From JBBDMU01 sp040878115 (GTDB taxonomy: Bacteria; Bacteroidota; Rhodothermia; Balneolales; Natronogracilivirgulaceae): a stretch of 11,561 bases of DNA. The translations under genes and the position numbers were made by a program. Location: assembly GCA_040878115.1 (NCBI GenBank), contig JBBDMV010000151.1, forward strand, positions 1 through 11,561, written 5' to 3'. The notes beneath the pieces are model-generated. The model made no database searches and was not told the DNA's origin. It saw nothing but the letters and a program-made list of their open reading frames with translations. Numbering within the stretch: position 1 is the stretch's first letter; every line of letters begins with the position of its first letter. This document shows, in pieces, positions 1-5,998 of the stretch.

Positions 1-2
1 GT

Positions 3-1364
3 CTAAATTCCCAATCCTTCTTTCAGCGCACCTTGAAGGTTATTTACTTTCTTCAAGTCTATACCCCCGGCAGCAATTTTACGGCCTACCGGTATGAGCG
101 CTTTATTAAAGCCCATTTTTTTAAGCTCCTCAACACGGGCCTGTAGCCGCGTCACTTTCCGGACTTCAGCGCCAAGCCCAACTTCTCCAACAAATGCGAG
201 GCTTCCGGCTATCGGTTTGTCAACCAAACTAGATATCAGGGCGCACACTACCCCCAGGTCGCAGGCCGTTTCGCTTAATTTCATGCCCCCGGCTATATTT
301 AGGAATACGTCTTGCTGTGAAAAAGGGAATCCTCCCCGTTTCTCTAATACAGCAATCAATAGAGATAAACGCCGCTGGTCGAACCCTGAAGCTGTTCGCT
401 GGGGCATGCCGTAATTGCTTGGGGTCACCAAAGCCTGCACTTCTAACAAGACAGGCCGGGAACCCTCCATCGTGCATACTACAGCATTTCCACTAACGGT
501 GCTGTCGTATTCAGATAAAAACAGCTGGGAAGGATTTTTAACCTGTTCCAGCCCGGTAGCTGTCATCTCAAATACCCCTATTTCCTGTGCGGGGCCAAAA
601 CGGTTCTTCAAGGTCCTGAGGATTCGGTAATCCAGGCTTTTGTCTCCTTCAAACTGGATGACGGTATCAACCATATGCTCCAGAACACGGGGGCCGGCAA
701 GATCACCGTCTTTTGTTACATGGCCAATAGTCAGCACCGTAATACCTTCGTGTTTGGCCAGTTGCATGAGCAGGGCCGCACACTCGCGTATTTGGGCTAC
801 AGTTCCCGGCATACTGGTAAGCTCCGGGCGAAATACAGTCTGGATAGAATCAACAACCAGAATATCCGGCCTGTCCTGCCGGGCCTGTTCGATGATGAGG
901 TTAATGTCCGTTTCGGTATAAACCTGAAGCTCGGGCTCTTCATAATCCATCCTGAGCGCACGTTGTTTGATTTGCCCGGCAGATTCCTCACCTGATGTAT
1001 ACAGTATTTTGATACTCTTGTTTGCCTTGGCCATCTGTAAGGCTATCGTACTTTTCCCGATTCCCGGATCGCCGCCAAGCAGCACAAAGGAGCCGGGCAT
1101 GAAACCACCGCCCAGAACTCTATCAAACTCACCAATACCGCTAGTGAAACGATCGGATTCCTGAACAGAAATATCTTTCAGTGAAGTTGGCCGGTTGTTG
1201 TAACTGCCGCCATTCAGCCGGGCTTTGTGCGGCCCGGGTTTTTCCTTTTGTTTAGCGATCTCATCAAACGAGTTCCAACTTGAGCATTGCGTGCAGTTCC
1301 CCACCCATTTACCTGAGGTATATCCGCACTCGCGGCACACGAACTGTGTTTTTACTTTCGACAT
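3..1364 (-). CDS. radA: DNA repair protein RadA (Sms), RecA-like ATPase
   Basis: RadA is a cytoplasmic DnaB/RecA-like ATPase that helps branch migration and processing of recombination intermediates. The 453-residue product has the whole family architecture. A four-cysteine zinc finger (C10, C13, C24, C27) comes first. The ATPase core follows, with Walker A GGDPGIGKST at about 97-106, a Walker B-like strand ILVVDS at 168-173, and the RadA-specific KNRFG motif at 253-257. The last ~150 residues form a Lon-like domain (GGMKLSE near 359-365, FVGEVGLGAEVR near 391-402). Length is normal for the family. The ATG at 1364 is right because the zinc finger begins just after it; there is no strong Shine-Dalgarno, only an A-rich stretch. 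It lies 59 bases downstream of xseA on the same strand and is probably cotranscribed with it. The stop codon is almost at the window edge, so the terminator is outside. Confidence 0.97.
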   Translation of the reverse strand: MSKVKTQFVCRECGYTSGKWVGNCTQCSSWNSFDEIAKQKEKPGPHKARLNGGSYNNRPTSLKDISVQESDRFTSGIGEFDRVLGGGFMPGSFVLLGGDPGIGKSTIALQMAKANKSIKILYTSGEESAGQIKQRALRMDYEEPELQVYTETDINLIIEQARQDRPDILVVDSIQTVFRPELTSMPGTVAQIRECAALLMQLAKHEGITVLTIGHVTKDGDLAGPRVLEHMVDTVIQFEGDKSLDYRILRTLKNRFGPAQEIGVFEMTATGLEQVKNPSQLFLSEYDSTVSGNAVVCTMEGSRPVLLEVQALVTPSNYGMPQRTASGFDQRRLSLLIAVLEKRGGFPFSQQDVFLNIAGGMKLSETACDLGVVCALISSLVDKPIAGSLAFVGEVGLGAEVRKVTRLQARVEELKKMGFNKALIPVGRKIAAGGIDLKKVNNLQGALKEGLGI

Positions 1365-1423
1365 ATTTTTTTAATGATCCGTTATCGATGTGGAAATTTA
1401 CTGTGGTTTTGGGCTTCGCAACA

Positions 1424-2611
1424 TTATGGCCGCCTCACCTCAACCTCGCCGTCTTTCCATTGAATTTGAAATGCACGTTTGTTATCAAACTGCTCCGATG
1501 ATTGTATCCATTCATCATCCTGAATGATTTTAGCAAACCCTTTCTCTAAGGCCATCTGGGGATTAATACGCGATAACCGGTTGTCAAGACCGGCATGATG
1601 CTCACAGAACTTCAGATGTTTAAAACGTATTGAAGATTTAAGCCTGTGCTTCAGTGATGCAACCTGCCCATTTAATTGAAATGCTCTTTCGCGCACCCTC
1701 AACAACGCATGGTTGTTAAGGTAATACTCGACCTTCTCTTTTCGCTTTTTCAACTGGTGGTCGACTGCATCGGCCAGGCCTTTATCCAGATCTTCGACCT
1801 GGTAGCGCAATTCAGTGATATCAGGAACAGCCATGCTTGCCGCCTGGGTTGGGGTGGCCGCACGGACATCAGCGGTAAAATCTGAAATACTGTAATCCGT
1901 CTCATGTCCGACGGCACTGATGATAGGGACCGGGCTGTTGAAAATGGCTTTGGCTACTACCTCTTCATTAAAAGGCCATAGATCTTCAAGAGAACCACCT
2001 CCCCTGCCAATGATCATCACATCAACATCGTGTGATCTTGAGAAGTATTCTATTCCGGCGGCAATTTCTGATGCCGCCGCTATCCCCTGCACCGCCGCAT
2101 GATAAAGATAAAGGTCCACTAAAGGGTAACGCTTGGTTAGCGTCGATATAATATCCTGAAAAGCAGCTCCGCCAGCTGAAGTTACTACCCCTATACTTTT
2201 TGGGAACTTAGGGAGTGGCCTTTTGCGGGCCTCATCAAATAAGCCTTCTTTTTGCAGCTTGCTCTTCAGCTTTTCGAATGCTTGTTGTAAAGCTCCCGCA
2301 CCGGCCTGCTGAACGGCCGAAACGATCATCTGATACTTACCATGAGGTGGATATACCTGAATTTCACCTCCTATTAGAACATGCTGACCGTGCTCCAGCT
2401 TTATCTTTAACCGTTCGGCAGCACTCTTCCAGATCACACAGGGCACCTGAGCATTGGTATCTTTTAGGGTAAAGTAAATATGGCCGTTTCGGCTGATTTT
2501 CGGCTGACTTACCTCACCTTGTACAAGAACATCATAAAAATGATCTTCAAGAAGAGTTTTAATGTCAGAGGTGAGCTGAGATACTGTTGGTATTTCGTTG
2601 AAAAACTCCAA
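1424..2611 (-). CDS. xseA: Exodeoxyribonuclease VII large subunit
   Basis: XseA is the catalytic subunit of exonuclease VII, which degrades single-stranded DNA from both ends in repair. The 395-residue protein begins with an OB-fold DNA-binding domain (about 8-105, including GEVSQPKISRNGHIYFTLKD). The catalytic domain carries the signatures GRGGGSLEDLWPFN (202-215) and GHETD...RAATPTQAA (235-258). A basic, helical, probably coiled-coil region (about 265-345) and the usual C-terminal PQMALEKGFAKI segment (351-362) follow. It is slightly shorter than the E. coli protein. The start is a TTG at 2611 with no Shine-Dalgarno; there is no nearby in-frame ATG, the next methionine is residue 95 inside the OB-fold, and an in-frame stop lies ~65 bases upstream. 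So the TTG, or another non-ATG codon close by, must be used. The small-subunit gene xseB does not follow; radA does. The upstream region is shared with divergent pyrC. Confidence 0.96.
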   Translation of the reverse strand: MEFFNEIPTVSQLTSDIKTLLEDHFYDVLVQGEVSQPKISRNGHIYFTLKDTNAQVPCVIWKSAAERLKIKLEHGQHVLIGGEIQVYPPHGKYQMIVSAVQQAGAGALQQAFEKLKSKLQKEGLFDEARKRPLPKFPKSIGVVTSAGGAAFQDIISTLTKRYPLVDLYLYHAAVQGIAAASEIAAGIEYFSRSHDVDVMIIGRGGGSLEDLWPFNEEVVAKAIFNSPVPIISAVGHETDYSISDFTADVRAATPTQAASMAVPDITELRYQVEDLDKGLADAVDHQLKKRKEKVEYYLNNHALLRVRERAFQLNGQVASLKHRLKSSIRFKHLKFCEHHAGLDNRLSRINPQMALEKGFAKIIQDDEWIQSSEQFDNKRAFQIQWKDGEVEVRRP

Positions 2612-2720
2612 GTTGTTGATGAGGTTATAGCGGGTTTTATGATATTTCTTTTGTAATTTCAGCTTGAATATAAACTACAAAGTGATCAAGTCACAAAGTT
2701 TCACTAAGCTTTTATTTTTT
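2612..2720. promoter_or_regulatory. Divergent intergenic region xseA / pyrC
   Basis: These 109 bases separate the divergent start codons of xseA and pyrC and must hold the promoters of both, unless the transcripts overlap. The stretch is A/T-rich. I found no convincing sigma-70 hexamer pair and no Bacteroidota-type TAnnTTTG box at a usual spacing. A short GTGA-TCAAG-TCAC inverted repeat is present near 2682-2694. The promoter assignment rests on gene orientation only. Confidence 0.5.
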
Positions 2721-4010
2721 ATGCCTGATGCACAAGACATCTTATTACGTAATTTGGTACCGGTTGGCCATGGCCATAACGGCAAGGAAACTGTTGATAT
2801 TAGGATCAAGAATGGTTCAATTACCGAAATATCCCCTAACCTGAAAGCCCAGAACACTGAGAAAGCTCATGATTTTAAGGGCGCTTTCGTTTCCGGAGGC
2901 TGGATGGATATGCATGTCCACCTACGGGAACCTGGTTTTGAACATAAAGAAACCATAGCCACAGGGTGTCTGGCAGCGGCTTTTGGCGGCTTCACCGCTG
3001 TAGCCTGCATGCCCAATACCGACCCGGCCACCCACACTCGCGATGTGGTTGAATATATTATCGGAAAAGCGAAATCACTACCGGTTGATGTCCACCCGAT
3101 TGGATGCGTATCCAAGGAACGCAAAGGGAAAAGCATTGCCGAAATGGCCGACATGAAAGAAGGCGGGGCCGTAGCATTCAGTGATGACGGCGACCCGGTC
3201 TACAACTCCCGGCTCATGCGGATTGCCCTGGATTACGCATCTATGCTAGGCGTACCGGTCATCAATCACGAAGAAGACCTCATGCTTTCCAGACCCGGAC
3301 ATATGCATGAAGGACGTGTGTCAACCCGTCTTGGCCTGGACGGTACACCGTCTATTGCCGAAGAGGTAATGATCGCCCGCGATATATTGCTTTCAGAAGT
3401 TACCGGTGGTCACCTCCATGTAGCCCACATCAGTACAAAAAACGCCGTTGATCTGGTGCGCCAGGCTAAGGCAAAAGGAATTAATGTGACGACTGAAGTT
3501 TGTCCCCATCATTTTGATTTAACTGATGAGGAAATCGAACGCTCACATTTTGACACCAATTATAAAATGCACCCACCACTCCGGACCCAGGAAGATGTTG
3601 ATGCCATGATCATCGGACTCAAAGACGGCACTATAGATGTTATTTGCACAGACCACGCCCCTCATTCTGTAGATGAAAAAGAAGTTGAATTTATTTATGC
3701 ACCAAATGGTATTACCGGCCTTGAAACAGCCTGGGGTGTAACATGCAAAAACTTAATATCAACTAAGGTCATGGCCCTTGACGAGGTTCTCGACAAGCTT
3801 ATAACAGGGCCACGGAGAATTTTAAATTTACCGGTACCCGAAGTCAAAGCAGGCGAGACTGCAAACCTGACTATATTTAACACCAATGAGAAATGGGTTT
3901 TTGATAAAGCCTCAGTGCGGTCGAAGTCAAGAAATTCACCCTACCTGGATAAAGAGCTGACCGGAAAGGCACTGGCTATATACAATAACGGACAGCTGGC
4001 GTTGGCGTAG
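2721..4010 (+). CDS. pyrC: Dihydroorotase, class I (multifunctional complex type)
   Basis: Dihydroorotase cyclises N-carbamoyl-aspartate to dihydroorotate, the third step of pyrimidine synthesis, in the cytoplasm. I choose ATG 2721, giving 429 residues, over the TTG at 2664, because the extra 19 residues are not family-like and 429 is a normal length. This numbering shows the amidohydrolase metal motifs: HVHLREPG with H65 and H67, SDDGDPV (154-160, containing the carboxylate that bridges the metals in class I enzymes), H183 in INHEED, H236 in HVAHIST, and catalytic D311 in CTDHAPH. The substrate-loop motif reads MHPPLR (283-288), whereas NPPLR is what I recall as commonest. No other pyrimidine gene is adjacent. 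The start has no Shine-Dalgarno. The gene is alone on the plus strand and converges on kamA. Confidence 0.95.
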   Translation: MPDAQDILLRNLVPVGHGHNGKETVDIRIKNGSITEISPNLKAQNTEKAHDFKGAFVSGGWMDMHVHLREPGFEHKETIATGCLAAAFGGFTAVACMPNTDPATHTRDVVEYIIGKAKSLPVDVHPIGCVSKERKGKSIAEMADMKEGGAVAFSDDGDPVYNSRLMRIALDYASMLGVPVINHEEDLMLSRPGHMHEGRVSTRLGLDGTPSIAEEVMIARDILLSEVTGGHLHVAHISTKNAVDLVRQAKAKGINVTTEVCPHHFDLTDEEIERSHFDTNYKMHPPLRTQEDVDAMIIGLKDGTIDVICTDHAPHSVDEKEVEFIYAPNGITGLETAWGVTCKNLISTKVMALDEVLDKLITGPRRILNLPVPEVKAGETANLTIFNTNEKWVFDKASVRSKSRNSPYLDKELTGKALAIYNNGQLALA

Positions 4011-4012
4011 GT

Positions 4013-4057
4013 AAAAAAAATCCCTTCTTTTGCAGAGCTTTTACAGCACTGCAAAAG
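4013..4057 (-). terminator. Terminator-like hairpin between convergent pyrC and kamA
   Basis: A perfect 9-base inverted repeat (CTTTTGCAG at 4027-4035, CTGCAAAAG at 4049-4057) encloses a 13-base loop. Read on the minus strand, it begins 31 bases after the kamA stop codon and is followed, after six bases, by eight T (4020-4013). This resembles an intrinsic terminator for kamA, although the T-tract is not immediately at the stem base and the stem is only moderately GC-rich. On the plus strand there is no T-tract after it, so it is a weaker candidate for ending pyrC. Confidence 0.45.
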
Positions 4058-4087
4058 TAAGCGATCTTAATAAGGTGAACCAAAAAC

Positions 4088-5494
4088 TTAATTCACTTCT
4101 TCTATTATCTCACCGGTATCAATGTATTGATCAACCGGTGTGCCGTCGCGCAAAAACTCGTTCTCAAAAAAGAACTTCTCTTCACCAAAGGCTGGTTCCA
4201 ACTCATTCAGCCAAACAGCATCAGGATCGTACCTTGCGAAGAACGGGCGCTGCACCCAATCGGGGTTGCGTCCCTGCAAGAAGCGCAATACGAAAACTTT
4301 TTCGCCGGCAACTTCACTCACCCCGAGGATCTGGACTTTACCAGGCCCTGCGGACATGCTCGGTCCGCGTACAGTACGGCAGACTCCACTGACTTCCTTG
4401 TAGGCTTCCCTAAATATGTTTTGGGCCCGTTCAAGAGGGATATCGAAATGATGACGCGCTCCGGTATCACGAACTACAAACATATAATAAGGGACCATGC
4501 CCAGTTTTACTTGCTTTTTCCACATAAGTTCCCAGGTTTTGGGATCATCATTTATATGTCGAAGCAGTGGTGATTGCGTTCTGATCTGGGCACCTGTATT
4601 TCTAACACGCTTTATCGCCTCATCGGCTATTGGGGTGCTGAGCTCAACCGGGTTGGAATAGTGGGCCATAATCGCCAGATGCTTCCCGGCTTTAGCCACA
4701 CGTTCAAACAAAGCCAGTGTCTCCTCGGAATCATTATCGGTAACGAATTTATAAGGCCAGTAGCCCAAGGCTTTTGTGCCTATCCGAATAGTTCTCAGGT
4801 TAGGGAGGTCGGCTTCCAGTAACGGGTCAATATATGAAGCGAGTACCTTGGCTTTCATAATCATCGGATCACCGCCTGTGAACAGAACATCCGTTATCTC
4901 CGGATGCTCCTTCAGGTACTTAACAAGTAAGTCGGCTTCCCGCATAGCAAATTTCAACTCATCGATTCCGACAAATTGTGGCCACCGAAAGCAGAAGCTG
5001 CAATAAGCGTGACATGTCTGTCCCTGACTGGGAAAGAAAAGAACTGTTTCACGGTATTTGTGCTGCATGCCGTCCATTTGTTCACCACAGCCAAGAGTGG
5101 GTTTGTTGCTTTCCATCTGCCCCGCAGGATGCGGATTCAGTTCCATGCGAATTTCATTGGCAACCTTTTTAATCTCGTCTTTGGGTGCATCGCTTTTAAT
5201 AGTCTCAGCCATCTTGTTGAAATGGTGATCCTTTAGCATGGTTTTCTGAGGGAAGGTAAGCTGGTAAATCGGATCGTTGGGAATGTTATCCCAGTTGATC
5301 AACTGGTTTACAACATAATTATTAGCTTTAAACGGCAGGACGTTCCCTACCACTTCAATGGCAAAGAGAAGGTCTTTAGAAAGCTTTTGAACTTGTGGAA
5401 GCTCTTTGAAGTTGCGTAAATTATACGTTTTATATTTGGGTGGTTTACCGTCGATATAAAACTCTTCAGATGCAGAATTTTTTAATGATCGCAC
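4088..5494 (-). CDS. KamA-family radical SAM aminomutase (lysine 2,3-aminomutase-like)
   Basis: Enzymes of this family use a [4Fe-4S] cluster, S-adenosylmethionine and PLP to move an amino group from C2 to C3 of an amino acid. The 468-residue product has the cluster motif C161-HAY-C165-SF-C168, followed by FR as in KamA proteins, and the GGDP segment at 207-210. LLRHIND at 310-316 corresponds to LLRGVND of lysine 2,3-aminomutase. K386 in SAGPGKV aligns, from memory, with the PLP-binding lysine. D316 and D343 may match the two aspartates that hold the substrate side-chain amine, which would favour a basic substrate; this is inference. The C-terminal zinc cysteines of classical KamA are absent: there is no cysteine after C372. 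No ablB-like acetyltransferase adjoins it, so an osmolyte role is unsupported. The GTG start at 5494 is fixed by AGGAGG five bases upstream. The true substrate is unknown. Confidence 0.85.
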   Translation of the reverse strand: MRSLKNSASEEFYIDGKPPKYKTYNLRNFKELPQVQKLSKDLLFAIEVVGNVLPFKANNYVVNQLINWDNIPNDPIYQLTFPQKTMLKDHHFNKMAETIKSDAPKDEIKKVANEIRMELNPHPAGQMESNKPTLGCGEQMDGMQHKYRETVLFFPSQGQTCHAYCSFCFRWPQFVGIDELKFAMREADLLVKYLKEHPEITDVLFTGGDPMIMKAKVLASYIDPLLEADLPNLRTIRIGTKALGYWPYKFVTDNDSEETLALFERVAKAGKHLAIMAHYSNPVELSTPIADEAIKRVRNTGAQIRTQSPLLRHINDDPKTWELMWKKQVKLGMVPYYMFVVRDTGARHHFDIPLERAQNIFREAYKEVSGVCRTVRGPSMSAGPGKVQILGVSEVAGEKVFVLRFLQGRNPDWVQRPFFARYDPDAVWLNELEPAFGEEKFFFENEFLRDGTPVDQYIDTGEIIEEVN

Positions 5495-5499
5495 TCTAA

Positions 5500-5505
5500 C
5501 CTCCT
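5500..5505 (-). promoter_or_regulatory. Strong Shine-Dalgarno of the kamA-like gene
   Basis: Reading the minus strand, AGGAGG is followed by five bases (TTAGA) and then GTG. This near-ideal ribosome binding site decides the GTG start. It stands out because none of the other five genes in the window has a comparable site. Confidence 0.8.
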
Positions 5506-5585
5506 ATTATTAAATGATATCTAAAACCGGCCTTATTTAAGTAACAAACAGCAAAAACCGGTGAGCCTAAAGCTCAAACATTAAA

Positions 5586-5631
5586 ACGATCGGATAATAA
5601 CAAGATATTACCTCAGTACATTTCCGATCGT
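5586..5631. repeat. Spaced 9-bp inverted repeat in the kamA leader
   Basis: ACGATCGGA at 5586-5594 is the exact reverse complement of TCCGATCGT at 5623-5631, with 28 bases between. It lies about 90-135 bases upstream of the kamA start codon and downstream of a TATAAT candidate. It could be two half-sites of an operator or the base of an RNA stem-loop. The function is unknown. Confidence 0.55.
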
Positions 5632-5683
5632 GCCCGACGAAATAAATAATTTTTAATGTAAAAAAGTATCGTGGGTCCCTTGA

Positions 5684-5689
5684 ATTATA
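5684..5689 (-). promoter_or_regulatory. Possible -10 hexamer for kamA
   Basis: The minus strand reads TATAAT here, in the correct direction and ~190 bases upstream of the kamA start. No TTGACA-like hexamer lies 17 bases before it, and the region is A/T-rich, so this may be chance. Confidence 0.25.
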
Positions 5690-5773
5690 CCTAACAAAGA
5701 TAAAAAGAAATTGGCGAAAAGCGAGAATCAAAAATATTTCAACTACATGAAAAGCATTTAATGGTGCCGCAAC

Positions 5774-5802
5774 AAAAAAGGCCCCAACGGTTAAATTGAG
5801 CC
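5774..5802 (-). terminator. Intrinsic-terminator-like hairpin downstream of the M16 operon
   Basis: On the minus strand GGCTC (5802-5798) can pair with GGGCC (5784-5780) through one G-U pair. Two more A-T pairs are possible across a bulged G. Six consecutive T (5779-5774) follow the stem directly. It lies ~200 bases after the stop of the second M16 gene and ~280 bases before the kamA start, so it could end the M16 transcript or attenuate read-through into kamA. The stem is short. Confidence 0.45.
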
Positions 5803-5846
5803 TCGTTTATTTTTCAGAACACCTTCAGGCGATCTCTAATAATAGG

Positions 5847-5880
5847 TAAATATAAATTAAAATTATTTAATTTATATTTA
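5847..5880. repeat. 34-base A/T-only perfect palindrome
   Basis: Fifteen bases at 5847-5861 are perfectly complementary to 5866-5880 across the four-base loop ATTA. A flanking G-T and a G-C pair could extend the stem to 17. Every base of the 34 is A or T, so the element would melt or extrude easily as DNA. No T-run or GC clamp makes it a classical terminator. It directly adjoins a DnaA-box-like 9-mer. Confidence 0.7.
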
Positions 5881-5886
5881 TCCACA
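5878..5886 (+). other. DnaA-box consensus 9-mer TTATCCACA
   Basis: The sequence TTATCCACA matches the strongest E. coli DnaA box exactly. It overlaps the end of the A/T palindrome by three bases. I see only one perfect box here, plus a poor match, TTATCCTCC, near 5955, so this is not evidence of an origin. A chance match somewhere in 11.5 kb is fairly likely. Confidence 0.3.
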
Positions 5887-5968
5887 AGCATCTCCTGGCA
5901 ATTTCACCATCGTTAAACCTTTGGCTGTTTCAAGCAATGATAGCACCGGCCATTTTATCCTCCCACTC

Positions 5969-5988
5969 GCGGCCCATTTCGGGGCCGC
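5969..5988. repeat. GC-rich hairpin just after the M16 operon
   Basis: GCGGCCC (5969-5975) pairs perfectly with GGGCCGC (5982-5988) around a six-base loop. On the minus strand it starts 10 bases after the stop codon at 5999. There is no T-tract behind it, so it is not a typical intrinsic terminator; it could stabilise the mRNA 3' end. Confidence 0.45.
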
Positions 5989-5998
5989 CTGATGTAAC

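Larger units (their letters stand above)
5495..5998. other. 504-base gap upstream of kamA, structured and without a supported gene
   Basis: No ORF of useful length with family features exists here on either strand. In minus-strand order, from the M16 gene toward kamA, it holds a GC hairpin (5969-5988), a seven-codon mini-ORF with a strong Shine-Dalgarno (5930-5953), a DnaA-box-like 9-mer (5878-5886), an A/T palindrome (5847-5880), a terminator-like hairpin (5774-5802), a TATAAT hexamer (5684-5689), a spaced inverted repeat (5586-5631), a small TGAGC/GCTCA hairpin (5562-5576) and two AAAACCGG copies 31 bases apart (5523 and 5554). Part of it must be the kamA promoter and 5' leader, and part the 3' end of the M16 operon. 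Confidence 0.7.

Noticed and set aside
1365..1423. A small xseB gene between xseA and radA.
   Set aside because: The 59-base gap is too short and has no ORF.
94..1501. Many plus-strand ORFs of 60-106 codons opposite radA, xseA, kamA and the M16 genes.
   Set aside because: They are antisense shadows of strongly supported genes, with no domains or start signals of their own.
2664..2720. Upstream TTG start for pyrC, adding 19 residues.
   Set aside because: The ATG at 2721 gives the normal family length, and the extra residues look non-coding.
5495..5760. A lysine or SAM riboswitch upstream of the aminomutase gene.
   Set aside because: I could not find the conserved core sequences of either class; the visible hairpins do not form their junctions.
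5495..5998. A replication origin near the DnaA 9-mer.
   Set aside because: There is only one perfect box, no cluster, and no dnaA, dnaN or rpmH nearby.
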